Shown one piece after another: positions 40,773 to 49,654 of a stretch of 64,000 nt of DNA (position 1 is the first letter of the stretch; the number at the start of each line of letters is the position of its first letter). A program made the position numbers and the translations under genes. The DNA is from Verrucolacustris sp044348085 (GTDB taxonomy: Bacteria; Verrucomicrobiota; Verrucomicrobiia; Methylacidiphilales; Verrucolacustridaceae): NCBI GenBank assembly GCA_044348085.1, contig JBIKTM010000003.1, positions 79,686 to 143,685 on the forward strand, read 5' to 3'. The notes beneath the pieces are model-generated. The model was given only the letters and a program-made list of their open reading frames with translations, made no database searches and was not told where the DNA came from.

Positions 40773-42338
40773 TCAGCCCCGCCAACCCAGGATCACTTTC
40801 GCCGTATTTCGTCCACTGGCCCCGAAAACCCCTCCTCCGGGATGGGTGCTTGCCCCCGTCAGATACAAATTCTTCATCGGAGTCCGATAACAGGAAATTT
40901 CAGGCAAAGGGCGGAACATGAACATCTGATCCAAGCTCATCTCAAAGTGCATCACATTTCCCCGCAGCAATCCTAGGTCCCGCTCCAGATCCAGCGGCGT
41001 CTGAATATATCTTCCGATCATCTTTCCCTTCATGTTCGGTGCATACTGGCACACCAGATCGTACAGCTTATCCGCCTCTCGCTCCCGAATCCCATCCCAC
41101 GTCTCCCCATTCCTCAGCTCATAACTGTGATACTGCGCCCAAGTAAATAAGGTGTGCTTTCCCTTCGGCGCCAGAGTCGGATCGATCGCGGAAAACGTCA
41201 TCGCCACCACGCTCGGATTCGCCGGAGCTTGATAACCCAGATAATCCCGATAGCTGCTCTCTAACATCGCTCGATTTCGGCACAGCAACTGCATTCCCGA
41301 ATGATACTCCCGCGCCTGAAGCCCGCTTACCACCTCCCGCCCGTACACTGGCAACTCTTCCACCGCATGCCTCACCACCATCCCAAATCCATTTCCAATC
41401 CGTGCTTTCTCCATCCGACCCGCCAACTCCTTCGGCCCATCTTTCAGAAGATTGCAGAAAAAGGTTTTTAAGTGACATGCCGCCACCACTTTATCCGCTT
41501 GGAAAACCATCCCCCCCGCCTCGACCTCCCAGCCTCCCCCACTTTTTCTCACCTCCTCCACAGGCTTTCCTAGAAAGAGTTCTCCCCCGTGCCGTTCTAG
41601 GCACTTCACCAAAGCCGTCGCCAAAGACCCGCTTCCCCCTTTGGCTCGCTTCGCACCACACTTATGGATCATCGCATTCCACCCGAACATGTCCCCGCTC
41701 GCCACCTCCGCCGGCGCCGGTCCGCTCTGTGCAGAAAGCCAAAGCATCGCTGTTCGCAGGTGCTCGTTTTCAAAGGTCTCTTGAATCACCTCCCCATACG
41801 GCGCCATCAACTGCCGGGCCGTGTCCAAACTGGACCAGAGTCGACGCGACTTCGGCCGGAAGAGATTTCTCTTTAAAATTGTTCCAAACAGCCGGCCGGG
41901 TGAAGGCGGAGCCAAAAAAGTCTCGAAAACCCCCTCGTTCAACTCCGTCCAACGCTCCACATATTTGCGATACGCCTCCGCATCGCGCGGACTAAACTCT
42001 GCGATGCTCTGACACGTTTTTTCAACAGATCGATGAAACGAAATTCCGCGGCCCGTGCCCTCAACGGGATAATAAGCCCAAGGATCCATCTCGATGTACT
42101 CCAGCCCTTCTCTCGCCAAATTCAGCTCTGCAAGAACGGGAGTCAGATGAATCATGATGTGGACCGAAGAACCCACATCGAACCGAAAGCCCGGCACCAG
42201 ATCCTCCCGGGTACACACCGCACCTCCGGGCAAGTCCCGACGCTCCACCACGGCCACCTTCAAGCCCGCCTTCGCCAGATAGCAGGCGCAGATCAGGCCA
42301 TTGTGTCCCGCCCCCACCACGACAATGTCGTACGCCAG
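40773..42338 (-). CDS. FAD-dependent phytoene-desaturase/CrtI-like oxidoreductase
   Basis: About 521 residues. The N-terminal FAD fold is VVGAGHNGLICACYLAKAG then VVERRDLPGGA; the C-terminus has LYLTGASTHPGGGVFGASG, typical of CrtI/CrtO/FAD-amine-oxidase-like proteins. The usual ATG is missing. The upstream aminotransferase stop (42345-42347) is in this frame, so only CTG 42338, ATT 42326 or GTG 42320 remain. CTG 42338 is preceded by GCGAGG at workable spacing and restores the first beta strand. The substrate is unknown: a carotenoid, polyprenyl or retinol-like compound. Confidence 0.85.
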   Translation of the reverse strand: MAYDIVVVGAGHNGLICACYLAKAGLKVAVVERRDLPGGAVCTREDLVPGFRFDVGSSVHIMIHLTPVLAELNLAREGLEYIEMDPWAYYPVEGTGRGISFHRSVEKTCQSIAEFSPRDAEAYRKYVERWTELNEGVFETFLAPPSPGRLFGTILKRNLFRPKSRRLWSSLDTARQLMAPYGEVIQETFENEHLRTAMLWLSAQSGPAPAEVASGDMFGWNAMIHKCGAKRAKGGSGSLATALVKCLERHGGELFLGKPVEEVRKSGGGWEVEAGGMVFQADKVVAACHLKTFFCNLLKDGPKELAGRMEKARIGNGFGMVVRHAVEELPVYGREVVSGLQAREYHSGMQLLCRNRAMLESSYRDYLGYQAPANPSVVAMTFSAIDPTLAPKGKHTLFTWAQYHSYELRNGETWDGIREREADKLYDLVCQYAPNMKGKMIGRYIQTPLDLERDLGLLRGNVMHFEMSLDQMFMFRPLPEISCYRTPMKNLYLTGASTHPGGGVFGASGRNTAKVILGWRG

Positions 42339-42344
42339 AAAGAA

Positions 42345-43535
42345 TTACCTCGCAGCCACCAATTGCCGTTGGCCCAATTTCTTCACAAAGCGCCCGATTC
42401 TCTCCGCCGCAACCTCAATCCGATCCAAAGCGGTCGCATAGCTACAACGCACAAACCCTTCTCCACCCGGGCCGAACGCCTCTCCTGGCACCACCGCCAC
42501 CTTCTCCTCATCCAACAGCTGCAAGGCAAACTCTCTCGATGTCAGCCCCGTACTACGAATATCCACAAAAAGATAAAAAGCCCCTGCTGGATTGGTCGGC
42601 TTTAACCCAGCCTCCTCCAGCTTCCTTCTGAGAAAGTCTCTCCTCATCTGGTAGCTCTCTCGGGCTTCCCGAGTCGTCACCTCCGCTCCACGGAGCGCCT
42701 CCGCAGCCGCCTCTTGGCTAAGCGTGGGAGCACACAAAATCGCGTACTGGTGAATCTTCATCATCGCCTCAATCAAGGGGGCCGGAGCGCATGCATACCC
42801 GATTCGAAACCCAGTCATCGCAAACGCTTTACTCAAACCGTGCAGAAGAATCGTCCGCTCCCTCATCCCCGGGCGCGTGACAATCGATTCATGCTTCGTC
42901 TCATACGTCAGCTCTGCATAGATCTCATCACTAATGACCAGCAGGTTGTTCTCCACGCACACCTTGGCCAAAGCATCCAACTCGCGACCACTTAACACTG
43001 CCCCTGTCGGATTCGTCGGAAAATTCAGCAGCAAAACTTTTGCCCCCTTCGCCGCCTCGGCCACGGCCTTCGGATCCAGCCGAAACCCATCTTCCGCTCT
43101 TGTCCGAATTGCCCGACCTTTCGCGTGGGCCAAAGTGATCGACGGCGCGTAAGAAACATAACACGGTTCATGATACAAAACTGTCTCGCCCGGATTTAAA
43201 ACAGCCCGCAACGCCAAATCAATCGCCTCACTCACCCCCACCGTCACTAAGATTTCATTTTCCGGATTGTACCGCTCCCCAAAAATATTTTCCACGTACG
43301 TAGCCACCTCATTTCTCAATTTAAGACTGCCTGAGTTCGAGGTGTAGCCCGTCCGCCCGTGCTCTAAGGAGTAAATCGCCGCCTCCCGCACCGCCCAAGG
43401 CGCGGACACGTCCGGCTCCCCAATTCCAAGCGAGATCACATCCCCGCGCTTCTGCACAATCTCAAAGAAATCCCGAATCCCCGATCGTGGAATTCCTTTT
43501 ACATGATCGGCGAGAAATTCTCCCCCGCTCTTCAC
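42345..43535 (-). CDS. PLP-dependent class I/II aminotransferase
   Basis: A 396-residue fold-type I aminotransferase: ISLGIGEPD near the N-terminus, NFPTNPTGAVL, SDEIYAEL, PLP-Lys in HGLSKAFAMTGFRIGYA, and RCSYA for the carboxylate Arg. It resembles aspartate/aromatic aminotransferases of the AspC/PatA group. It overlaps the AsnC regulator gene by 4 bp, so it is likely under that regulator. The amino acid specificity is not deducible. Confidence 0.95.
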   Translation of the reverse strand: MKSGGEFLADHVKGIPRSGIRDFFEIVQKRGDVISLGIGEPDVSAPWAVREAAIYSLEHGRTGYTSNSGSLKLRNEVATYVENIFGERYNPENEILVTVGVSEAIDLALRAVLNPGETVLYHEPCYVSYAPSITLAHAKGRAIRTRAEDGFRLDPKAVAEAAKGAKVLLLNFPTNPTGAVLSGRELDALAKVCVENNLLVISDEIYAELTYETKHESIVTRPGMRERTILLHGLSKAFAMTGFRIGYACAPAPLIEAMMKIHQYAILCAPTLSQEAAAEALRGAEVTTREARESYQMRRDFLRRKLEEAGLKPTNPAGAFYLFVDIRSTGLTSREFALQLLDEEKVAVVPGEAFGPGGEGFVRCSYATALDRIEVAAERIGRFVKKLGQRQLVAAR

Positions 43536-44011
43536 GGTGAGATCGAGAGTCTCTCCGCCTTGTCATCCTGGAGAAACAGAACTCCCGCCTCCTTATACGT
43601 TTTCAGCTGAAAGTGAGTCGCTGTTGAAATCACCCCCTGAATGGTGGACAGCTTTTCCGCTACAAAACCTGCAACCCGTTTCAGATCCGATCCCTCGACC
43701 ACAATCAGTAGATCATATCCCCCGCTCATCAGCTGGCAGGAAACCACCTCTGGATATCGCGCAACTCGGGCGGCAATCCGATCAAATCCCCCATCCCTCT
43801 CCGGCGTGATTTTTACCTCAATCACCGCGCGAACACCCCCATGCCCTGTTTTGTCCGAATCCAAAATAGCTTGGTAACCCAGAATCACTCGGTCCGATTC
43901 AAAACGACGCACTGCCTTTTCCACCTCAGCCTCCGATTTGCCCGTAAGTTTGGCCAGCTCAGCCGTGGGCAAACGCCCCCGCTCTTTCAAGATTTGTAGG
44001 AGAGGATCCAT
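43532..44011 (-). CDS. Lrp/AsnC-family transcriptional regulator
   Basis: A 159-residue protein with N-terminal HTH (LLQILKERGRLPTAELAKLT), then VRRFESDRVILGYQAIL and the RAM/ligand domain (VIEVKITPERDGGFDRIA, LMSGGYDLLIVVEG). It is translationally coupled to the aminotransferase by a 4-bp overlap, which suggests local control in response to an amino acid. Confidence 0.93.
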   Translation of the reverse strand: MDPLLQILKERGRLPTAELAKLTGKSEAEVEKAVRRFESDRVILGYQAILDSDKTGHGGVRAVIEVKITPERDGGFDRIAARVARYPEVVSCQLMSGGYDLLIVVEGSDLKRVAGFVAEKLSTIQGVISTATHFQLKTYKEAGVLFLQDDKAERLSISP

Positions 44012-44045
44012 GGCAGACCTCAGTTTTTTGCCCTTACGAAGGGAC

Positions 44046-44435
44046 TTAAGGGACGAGGAAAATCTTACCCGTGTACGGGCACTTCACTTCTGTTCCAGGT
44101 GCAAAACCCTTCACATCCACCAAGCCCGCATAAGGCGCATACGGGCTTCGCACCATTCCTGTCTTACCGGAAACTTTTTCCCCCTTAGGATAACTGGCTT
44201 TCGTAGGAGTGCTCTTCTCCGCGGTTTCAGGCGGAGTCCAAGGCTTCTTCTCCTCACTCCCAGCTGTTTGTGGTTTCGAAGCTGAGGAACTCTCCGCAGG
44301 AGTATCACTCGCTGCAGGTGTCGTCGTATCTCCATAGGTCGTCGTTACGTCTTCCGCATCGCCAGGAACGGTGCAACCCGTCCAAACAAAGGCGACACCA
44401 AGGCAACCCACCCATGCAATCCATCGAAAATTCAT
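44046..44435 (-). CDS. Small putative lipoprotein
   Basis: A 129-residue protein from ATG 44435. The N-terminus MNFRWIAWVGCLGVAFVWTG then Cys resembles a lipoprotein signal, though Trp at -3 is off consensus. A long Ser/Thr/Pro/Glu linker leads to a conserved-looking C-terminal patch YAGLVDVKGFAPGTEVKCPY and GKIFLVP. That patch is probably the functional end. It follows the GH57 gene with about 20 bp between. Function unknown. Confidence 0.75.
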   Translation of the reverse strand: MNFRWIAWVGCLGVAFVWTGCTVPGDAEDVTTTYGDTTTPAASDTPAESSSASKPQTAGSEEKKPWTPPETAEKSTPTKASYPKGEKVSGKTGMVRSPYAPYAGLVDVKGFAPGTEVKCPYTGKIFLVP

Positions 44436-44455
44436 ATTTTGTAAGCCTATCACAG

Positions 44456-46483
44456 TCACTTCTTTGGGGCAATCCTTCCCTCTTTCTTGCGGAAAGTCAC
44501 CTTCAAGCGTCCTTCCGCCTTTTCTCCGGGCTTGAGATCCAAATGTTGGCCAAAAAGAACGCAGTTACCCTGACGAATCGGGCCCTCAGGCCCTCGCTCC
44601 ACATCTAAAAGAGGATATCCCCAGGCCAAGGGAAGATTTTCTGAAGCCAAAGTAACTTCAAACCCATCCGTAGTCACAGCCACCACCCGTGTTACTCCCG
44701 ACCCGTGCCACATCTCTTTGTCAGATTTCTTGGTTTCCCCGAATTGCCAAACTCCCCGACCCGACTGATCTGGCCCCAAATTCAAATTCAGCTCCGTCGC
44801 GAAGTTTGCCTCCAGAGGCAGTTTACCCGTATTCGTGATTCGATATGAAACTTCGATTAAGCCTCCCGCCGCATCGATCGCATAGGTTTTTTCCAGCAAG
44901 CACGGCATCCGTGTACCCACGCGATACAATCCCCCGTCCCGTTCCAGCGCCAGTGTCACCCGGCTGCCCGTTTGCCGCATCTGCTTAATCTCAAACGGCT
45001 GCAGAATAAAATCTCCCAGTTCAGGGTACGTTCCTGCCGACAACTGCTCGACGGAAGTTCCCTTTGCAAAAAAGTGATCCTGAAAAAGTCGCCTCTCGTA
45101 CCAGTCCACAGGACCTACGCTTGCTCCGTTCACTCCTTCATCTCGTCGCGTCAACACATCCGCTAAATTTTTTCCCAGTTCAGGCAACCCGACCTCTAGA
45201 CAAGCCCCACCCAAGTGTGGTGCAAACAGCAGGCTCAACGCAGGATGCCCCGCTACCACCTCCATCTGCCCATCCGCATTCACATCTTCCCGTACCAGAT
45301 CCGTTTCAGCCTGACCTGCCCTCATCTCCGCCTCGGCCATCAGGAGCTCCCGCCACAGTGCCCCCCGCAAATGGGGCAAGTGAACGCCCCCTTGCGTACC
45401 ATGCCACTGCGCTGTCGAACACTGCGCCCGCCACAACCGGTCCAGCACCGCACGAGCTCCAGGAAAAGAGCTCTTCCCTTTCAACCTGCGACCCAACATC
45501 AAATTTTTTCGATAAAGAAGGTTTAACTCCTCATAACGCACGCGAAAGGAAGACCACGACCCCCCTCGAAAAAACGGGAGCCACTTCCCAGCGTCAAACC
45601 TCTGCGCTAATTGCCCTCGCTCACGGAAATACTCCTTCCTGGCTACTCCGGGCAAAGACCAACCCCCCAACTCCGCAGGCGTCCCTGGGGGCAGAGAAAC
45701 TCGCCCCCGAGGACTCTGCCTCTCCAACTGGCGTTGCCCCGTCAACGTGTTCACCCAGCTAGCCGACTCCTGCAATCTGGCAAAAAGAGTATCCAAATAC
45801 CCAGCTACCCCGCCCGTTACCTGATTCCAATTCTCCAGATTCGCCGCCAAGGTCAGGGTGATGTCCTCCCCCCGATTTGCCATCCTTCGCAAATAACCAA
45901 ACACCTCATCCAACGGCGCGTGTGGAATCAGCCGCGCTAAATCAGGACACGTCGGGAAGACCGACAACAGATTTCCAGCCTGATCGGTCACATAGTGGCC
46001 ATTCATTTTTGCCGGAATGATTCCCGCTTGCTGGAAAAAAGACCCTTCCACAAACGAATACTTCAATCCCCCTCGGCTAAACGCACCGCACAAGGACGGC
46101 CCCCAAACCCCCTCCGCCAACCAGGCCCCCACAGGCTGCGCCCCCAACTTCTCCTTCAACCAACTATTCATTTTTGCGATCTGCCCGTCCCGATCCTCTT
46201 CAGGCCACTCCACCAAGACAGGCTCATAAAATCCTCCCGACATCATCTCGACTCTTCCCGTGGCTACCAACTCCTTCACCTTCTTGACCAAATCCGCATG
46301 CCGCTCCCCCCATGCTTCCAAAAGAGGCCCACTCACATGCAGATTCACCGCTATCCCAGGATACTTCTCTAAAACTGCAATAACAGGCCGGTACACATCT
46401 GCGGTGATCCGATCCACTACCTCAGGTAGATTTCCCACCGGTTGGTGCATGTGCAGACCGAGTACCAAGTTCACGTTCTTCAT
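44456..46483 (-). CDS. GH57 4-alpha-glucanotransferase-like protein lacking the acid/base Asp
   Basis: A 675-residue GH57 protein with DUF1925/DUF1926-type middle and C-terminal domains (SFRVRYEELNLLYRKNLML, AQWHGTQGGVHLPHLRGALW). The nucleophile Glu is present in GAWLAEGVWGPSL. The motif that normally reads DDGEKFG-W, with the acid/base Asp, is here ITLTLAANLENWN, with Ala/Asn instead. The reading frame is intact. It may therefore bind alpha-glucan without normal hydrolysis or transfer. It is 8 bp after the second GH57 gene in the glycogen operon. Confidence 0.88.
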   Translation of the reverse strand: MKNVNLVLGLHMHQPVGNLPEVVDRITADVYRPVIAVLEKYPGIAVNLHVSGPLLEAWGERHADLVKKVKELVATGRVEMMSGGFYEPVLVEWPEEDRDGQIAKMNSWLKEKLGAQPVGAWLAEGVWGPSLCGAFSRGGLKYSFVEGSFFQQAGIIPAKMNGHYVTDQAGNLLSVFPTCPDLARLIPHAPLDEVFGYLRRMANRGEDITLTLAANLENWNQVTGGVAGYLDTLFARLQESASWVNTLTGQRQLERQSPRGRVSLPPGTPAELGGWSLPGVARKEYFRERGQLAQRFDAGKWLPFFRGGSWSSFRVRYEELNLLYRKNLMLGRRLKGKSSFPGARAVLDRLWRAQCSTAQWHGTQGGVHLPHLRGALWRELLMAEAEMRAGQAETDLVREDVNADGQMEVVAGHPALSLLFAPHLGGACLEVGLPELGKNLADVLTRRDEGVNGASVGPVDWYERRLFQDHFFAKGTSVEQLSAGTYPELGDFILQPFEIKQMRQTGSRVTLALERDGGLYRVGTRMPCLLEKTYAIDAAGGLIEVSYRITNTGKLPLEANFATELNLNLGPDQSGRGVWQFGETKKSDKEMWHGSGVTRVVAVTTDGFEVTLASENLPLAWGYPLLDVERGPEGPIRQGNCVLFGQHLDLKPGEKAEGRLKVTFRKKEGRIAPKK

Positions 46484-46491
46484 CAGGAGTG

Positions 46492-48633
46492 TTAAATATA
46501 CCAGTTCTTCATGTCCAACGCACGCACTGGCCCGCTGAACTCAATCAACCCCCGTTCAGGATACCGCTCCAACTCCGCCCCCCCGCGCAGGACCCGAACC
46601 AAAAAACTCACCTCTCCCCCCTCCCTTCTCCATCCAAGCGAGGAAAAGGGGAGCTGAACCTGCAATCCTTTTCCCTCCGCCACCTCTGCCACACAATCCG
46701 CCTGCTCATAAACCACCCCGTCCTTTGATTTTTCCAAATTCACCCGCCACCCTTCTCCCTGCCAGATGATTCGCAACCGAACAGGTGCCGGCAGGTGAAA
46801 ATCCACAATCACCTCATCCCCAACCAGCTCCTTCGAATCTAATCGGAAATAAAAGTTCTTCTCCCCATACCCGTAGTAAATATTTTTCACACGCCGGTCC
46901 CCCTGGGCCATAGCACCCTGATCCCTCCACGCTTCGTATCTCCCCGCACCCGCCCAATCCAGAAAACTCGGTGTTCCACTGAATTTGGGTTCAATCGCTC
47001 GTGTCGGCAGGACTCCCAAGCGAACCTCTGAACTACAGATCGGCACACTCAAGCCCGCAGGAGGCGTTACCCCCAAACGCCGATACACATTCTGCAATCT
47101 CCCTCGAAATAATCCGTCGAAGATCAAATCACTGTCGGTCTGAAAATCCGGACCATACCACCAAAACCAGTCGCTTCCCTCCGCCGCATACAGATCCTCC
47201 CACGCCGCCGCCTTCACTTCCGAAGTTAATTTTCCCTTTCCTTCCTCCCGCAACAGAAAATCCCGCGTCCGCTTGATCCAACTCCATCCCTGATTCTCCT
47301 CTGGGTCCCCGATCCAGATATCGAAGTTCCCTCCAATCCACGAGCCCGAGTGCAGACGCCCCGCCGGCTTTCCCTCATGCCTGTCTAAATACCCTCCCAA
47401 CGTTGTTGAGCTCACTCCCTTCGTTTTTTCAAGACGATGATAAAACTCATCCAAAAAAGCTTCCCCACTGTCGGGAAACGCTTCCCATGCGTTTTCTCCG
47501 TCTAAGGCCAACAGCACAACTCCATTCTGCGGCATCACCTGAGCGATATGTTGCAAATGGACCCGTAAATGCTCCGCCGCCATTTTCGGTTCGGTTCTTG
47601 CCGCCGTAAATCCGATGTAATCCGAGAGTGGCCGTTCGCGGAAAAGTGCCTTCAGACTCGCTCCTCCCTCCTCCACCCTCCACGCCTGAAACAGTTCAGA
47701 ATGATTTCCGTGCCACCCCTGCGCTTCCAATCCCCGGAATAAAACCATTTCATCCGTGCAGAAATACTCGAAGCCCGCGCGGGCGATGAGCGGAATCAAC
47801 TCCGGACAGACCGACCCCTCCGAAGGCCACAACCCCCGTGCCTTCCTTCCAAATACCCGTTGATGCGCCGCCTGGGCTTTCTCCAATTGCGCCAATGCAT
47901 CCTCCGGTGCCTGCAGCCGCTCCGGCAACCGCACTCCCGGCATCGCCCGCTTCGCAATATCCGTATCTACCAACAGCGGCAGGATGGGATGGTAAAACGG
48001 CGTCGTTGTCAGCTCCACCTGCCCCGAGTCTGCCAGCGCCCGATACTCTCCCAAAATTCCCCGCAACATCTCCTGATGAATCTCCAACACCCGTTGCTTC
48101 TCCTCTTCCGTGAAATCACCCCCCTTCTGAATCAGCTCCCCCAGTTCCGGATACTTTTTCCTCACCGCAAATCCGCACCAGCTCAGGTTGAACCAGACCT
48201 GCAAATCCCTCAGATCTTTCTCCCGAAACCTCCGCATATTCTGATCCGATTGACCCGCCCCCGCCCTCCTCCCCCGCAAATCGAGTAGCTGCCGATATCT
48301 TGGATAAGGTTCCACACAAGTCCCCCAGTTGATTTTGAAAAAATGTTCCAATAGCTGGTGTCTATCCTCCGTCGTTAAGCTCGCCGCATCTTTCCGCGCC
48401 AACTCCGCCCACCGATCTTTCACTCTCCCCTCCGCCAACTGCTCAATCTGTTGAACGAGAACAGGCGTCAGATTGAAGTTCAACTTTACCCCTGGATGCC
48501 TCCTCGCCATCTCCGCCATGTCCGCATACCCACGCACGGTGTGTAAGCGGACCCAAGACATAGCCACCTCTCCGGTGACAACATCCACATAGGAGGGTTG
48601 ATGGAGATGCCAGAGCAGGGCGACGTCAGCCAC
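46492..48633 (-). CDS. GH57 alpha-amylase/amylopullulanase-like glycoside hydrolase
   Basis: A 713-residue GH57 enzyme. Region 1 is LLWHLHQPSYVD; the nucleophile Glu is in GLWPSEGSVCPE (about residue 275); the acid/base Asp is in LLALDGENAWE. Both catalytic residues are present, unlike the neighbour. The C-terminal part holds a carbohydrate-binding-like beta domain (LIFDGLFRGRLQNVYRRLG and beyond). There is no signal peptide, so it acts on cytoplasmic alpha-glucan. It overlaps the galT-like gene by 8 bp. Confidence 0.92.
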   Translation of the reverse strand: MADVALLWHLHQPSYVDVVTGEVAMSWVRLHTVRGYADMAEMARRHPGVKLNFNLTPVLVQQIEQLAEGRVKDRWAELARKDAASLTTEDRHQLLEHFFKINWGTCVEPYPRYRQLLDLRGRRAGAGQSDQNMRRFREKDLRDLQVWFNLSWCGFAVRKKYPELGELIQKGGDFTEEEKQRVLEIHQEMLRGILGEYRALADSGQVELTTTPFYHPILPLLVDTDIAKRAMPGVRLPERLQAPEDALAQLEKAQAAHQRVFGRKARGLWPSEGSVCPELIPLIARAGFEYFCTDEMVLFRGLEAQGWHGNHSELFQAWRVEEGGASLKALFRERPLSDYIGFTAARTEPKMAAEHLRVHLQHIAQVMPQNGVVLLALDGENAWEAFPDSGEAFLDEFYHRLEKTKGVSSTTLGGYLDRHEGKPAGRLHSGSWIGGNFDIWIGDPEENQGWSWIKRTRDFLLREEGKGKLTSEVKAAAWEDLYAAEGSDWFWWYGPDFQTDSDLIFDGLFRGRLQNVYRRLGVTPPAGLSVPICSSEVRLGVLPTRAIEPKFSGTPSFLDWAGAGRYEAWRDQGAMAQGDRRVKNIYYGYGEKNFYFRLDSKELVGDEVIVDFHLPAPVRLRIIWQGEGWRVNLEKSKDGVVYEQADCVAEVAEGKGLQVQLPFSSLGWRREGGEVSFLVRVLRGGAELERYPERGLIEFSGPVRALDMKNWYI

Positions 48634-49654
48634 GCGTCACCGCCTCCCGCAAGATCCCCGCAGCCTCCTCAGGCAGAGTGGGGTTGATGTAAAACCCGGT
48701 CCCAAACTCAAATCCTGCCACTCCCGTCAAACGGGGAAGAATTTCGACATGCCAGCGGAAGTCTAAATCGATCGTCGTCCACGCATCCGGCTGACGGCTC
48801 CGCCGAAACGGTGCATTATGCAAAATCAGATTGTACGAAGGCTGATTCAACGCGCTGTGATACGCCAGCAACACCCGTTGCACCGCCTCCGCCAATAGGA
48901 CGAGTACGTCGTCGCTTGAGTTTTGAAAGTCGGCTGCTTGCTTTCTGGGCATGATGCACGTTTCAAATGGAAACCGGCTCGCAAAAGGACAAAACACGGT
49001 GAACCCGTCATTTTCAAAAACCACCCGATCCCCAATCTTTCGCTCCGCCTGAAGAATATCCCCAAACAGGCTTCGATCCTTCTCCAGATAGTAGGCCCGA
49101 GCCGCCGCCAGCTTTTCCTTTAGAACGATCGGCGTCACCGGCATCGCAATCAGCTGAGAGTGAGGATGGGGCATCGTCGCACCCGCCAAGGCCCCGTGGT
49201 TTTTAAAAACCAGCACGTAGTGCAGCCTAGCATCCCGCGAGAGATCCAGAATCCGGGCCCGACACGCATCGAACACCCGAGTAATCCCCGCCAGATTCTG
49301 CTTCTCCAAAACTAGTTGGGGATGGGGAGTCTCCACGATCACCTCGTGTGCACCGATCCCATTCATCCGGTCGTAAAATCCCACCGCCTCCTTCTCCAGC
49401 TCTCCCTCAACCCGCAATGCGGGAAACCGATTCGAAACCACTCGCAGCTGCCAGCCCGGACCATTTGCCACCCCGGCGGGACGAATCGCGTACAGCTCCG
49501 CAGGCGTATACTTCTCATGGCCCTCTAAAAACGGATCCTCCTCAGGCCTTGTCGGCAGCAGCTCCTCGCACTTGTACCGCTCAGGCCGAATCTGCCGCTC
49601 AGGACTGAAAACCACCCACCGCCCCACCACCGGATCTTTTCTTAATTCAGGCAT
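48626..49654 (-). CDS. galT: GalT-like hexose-1-phosphate nucleotidylyltransferase
   Basis: A 342-residue HIT-superfamily protein with the active HxHxQ in TMPHPHSQLIAMP, plus ELRKDPVVGRWVVFSPER at the start. The N-terminal zinc motif CPFCxGHE of typical GalT reads DPFLEGHE, so the Cys pair is missing and structural zinc is probably lost. The substrate may be galactose-1-P or, given the glycogen operon, glucose-1-P/ADP-glucose. It directly abuts glgA. Confidence 0.88.
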   Translation of the reverse strand: MPELRKDPVVGRWVVFSPERQIRPERYKCEELLPTRPEEDPFLEGHEKYTPAELYAIRPAGVANGPGWQLRVVSNRFPALRVEGELEKEAVGFYDRMNGIGAHEVIVETPHPQLVLEKQNLAGITRVFDACRARILDLSRDARLHYVLVFKNHGALAGATMPHPHSQLIAMPVTPIVLKEKLAAARAYYLEKDRSLFGDILQAERKIGDRVVFENDGFTVFCPFASRFPFETCIMPRKQAADFQNSSDDVLVLLAEAVQRVLLAYHSALNQPSYNLILHNAPFRRSRQPDAWTTIDLDFRWHVEILPRLTGVAGFEFGTGFYINPTLPEEAAGILREAVTRG

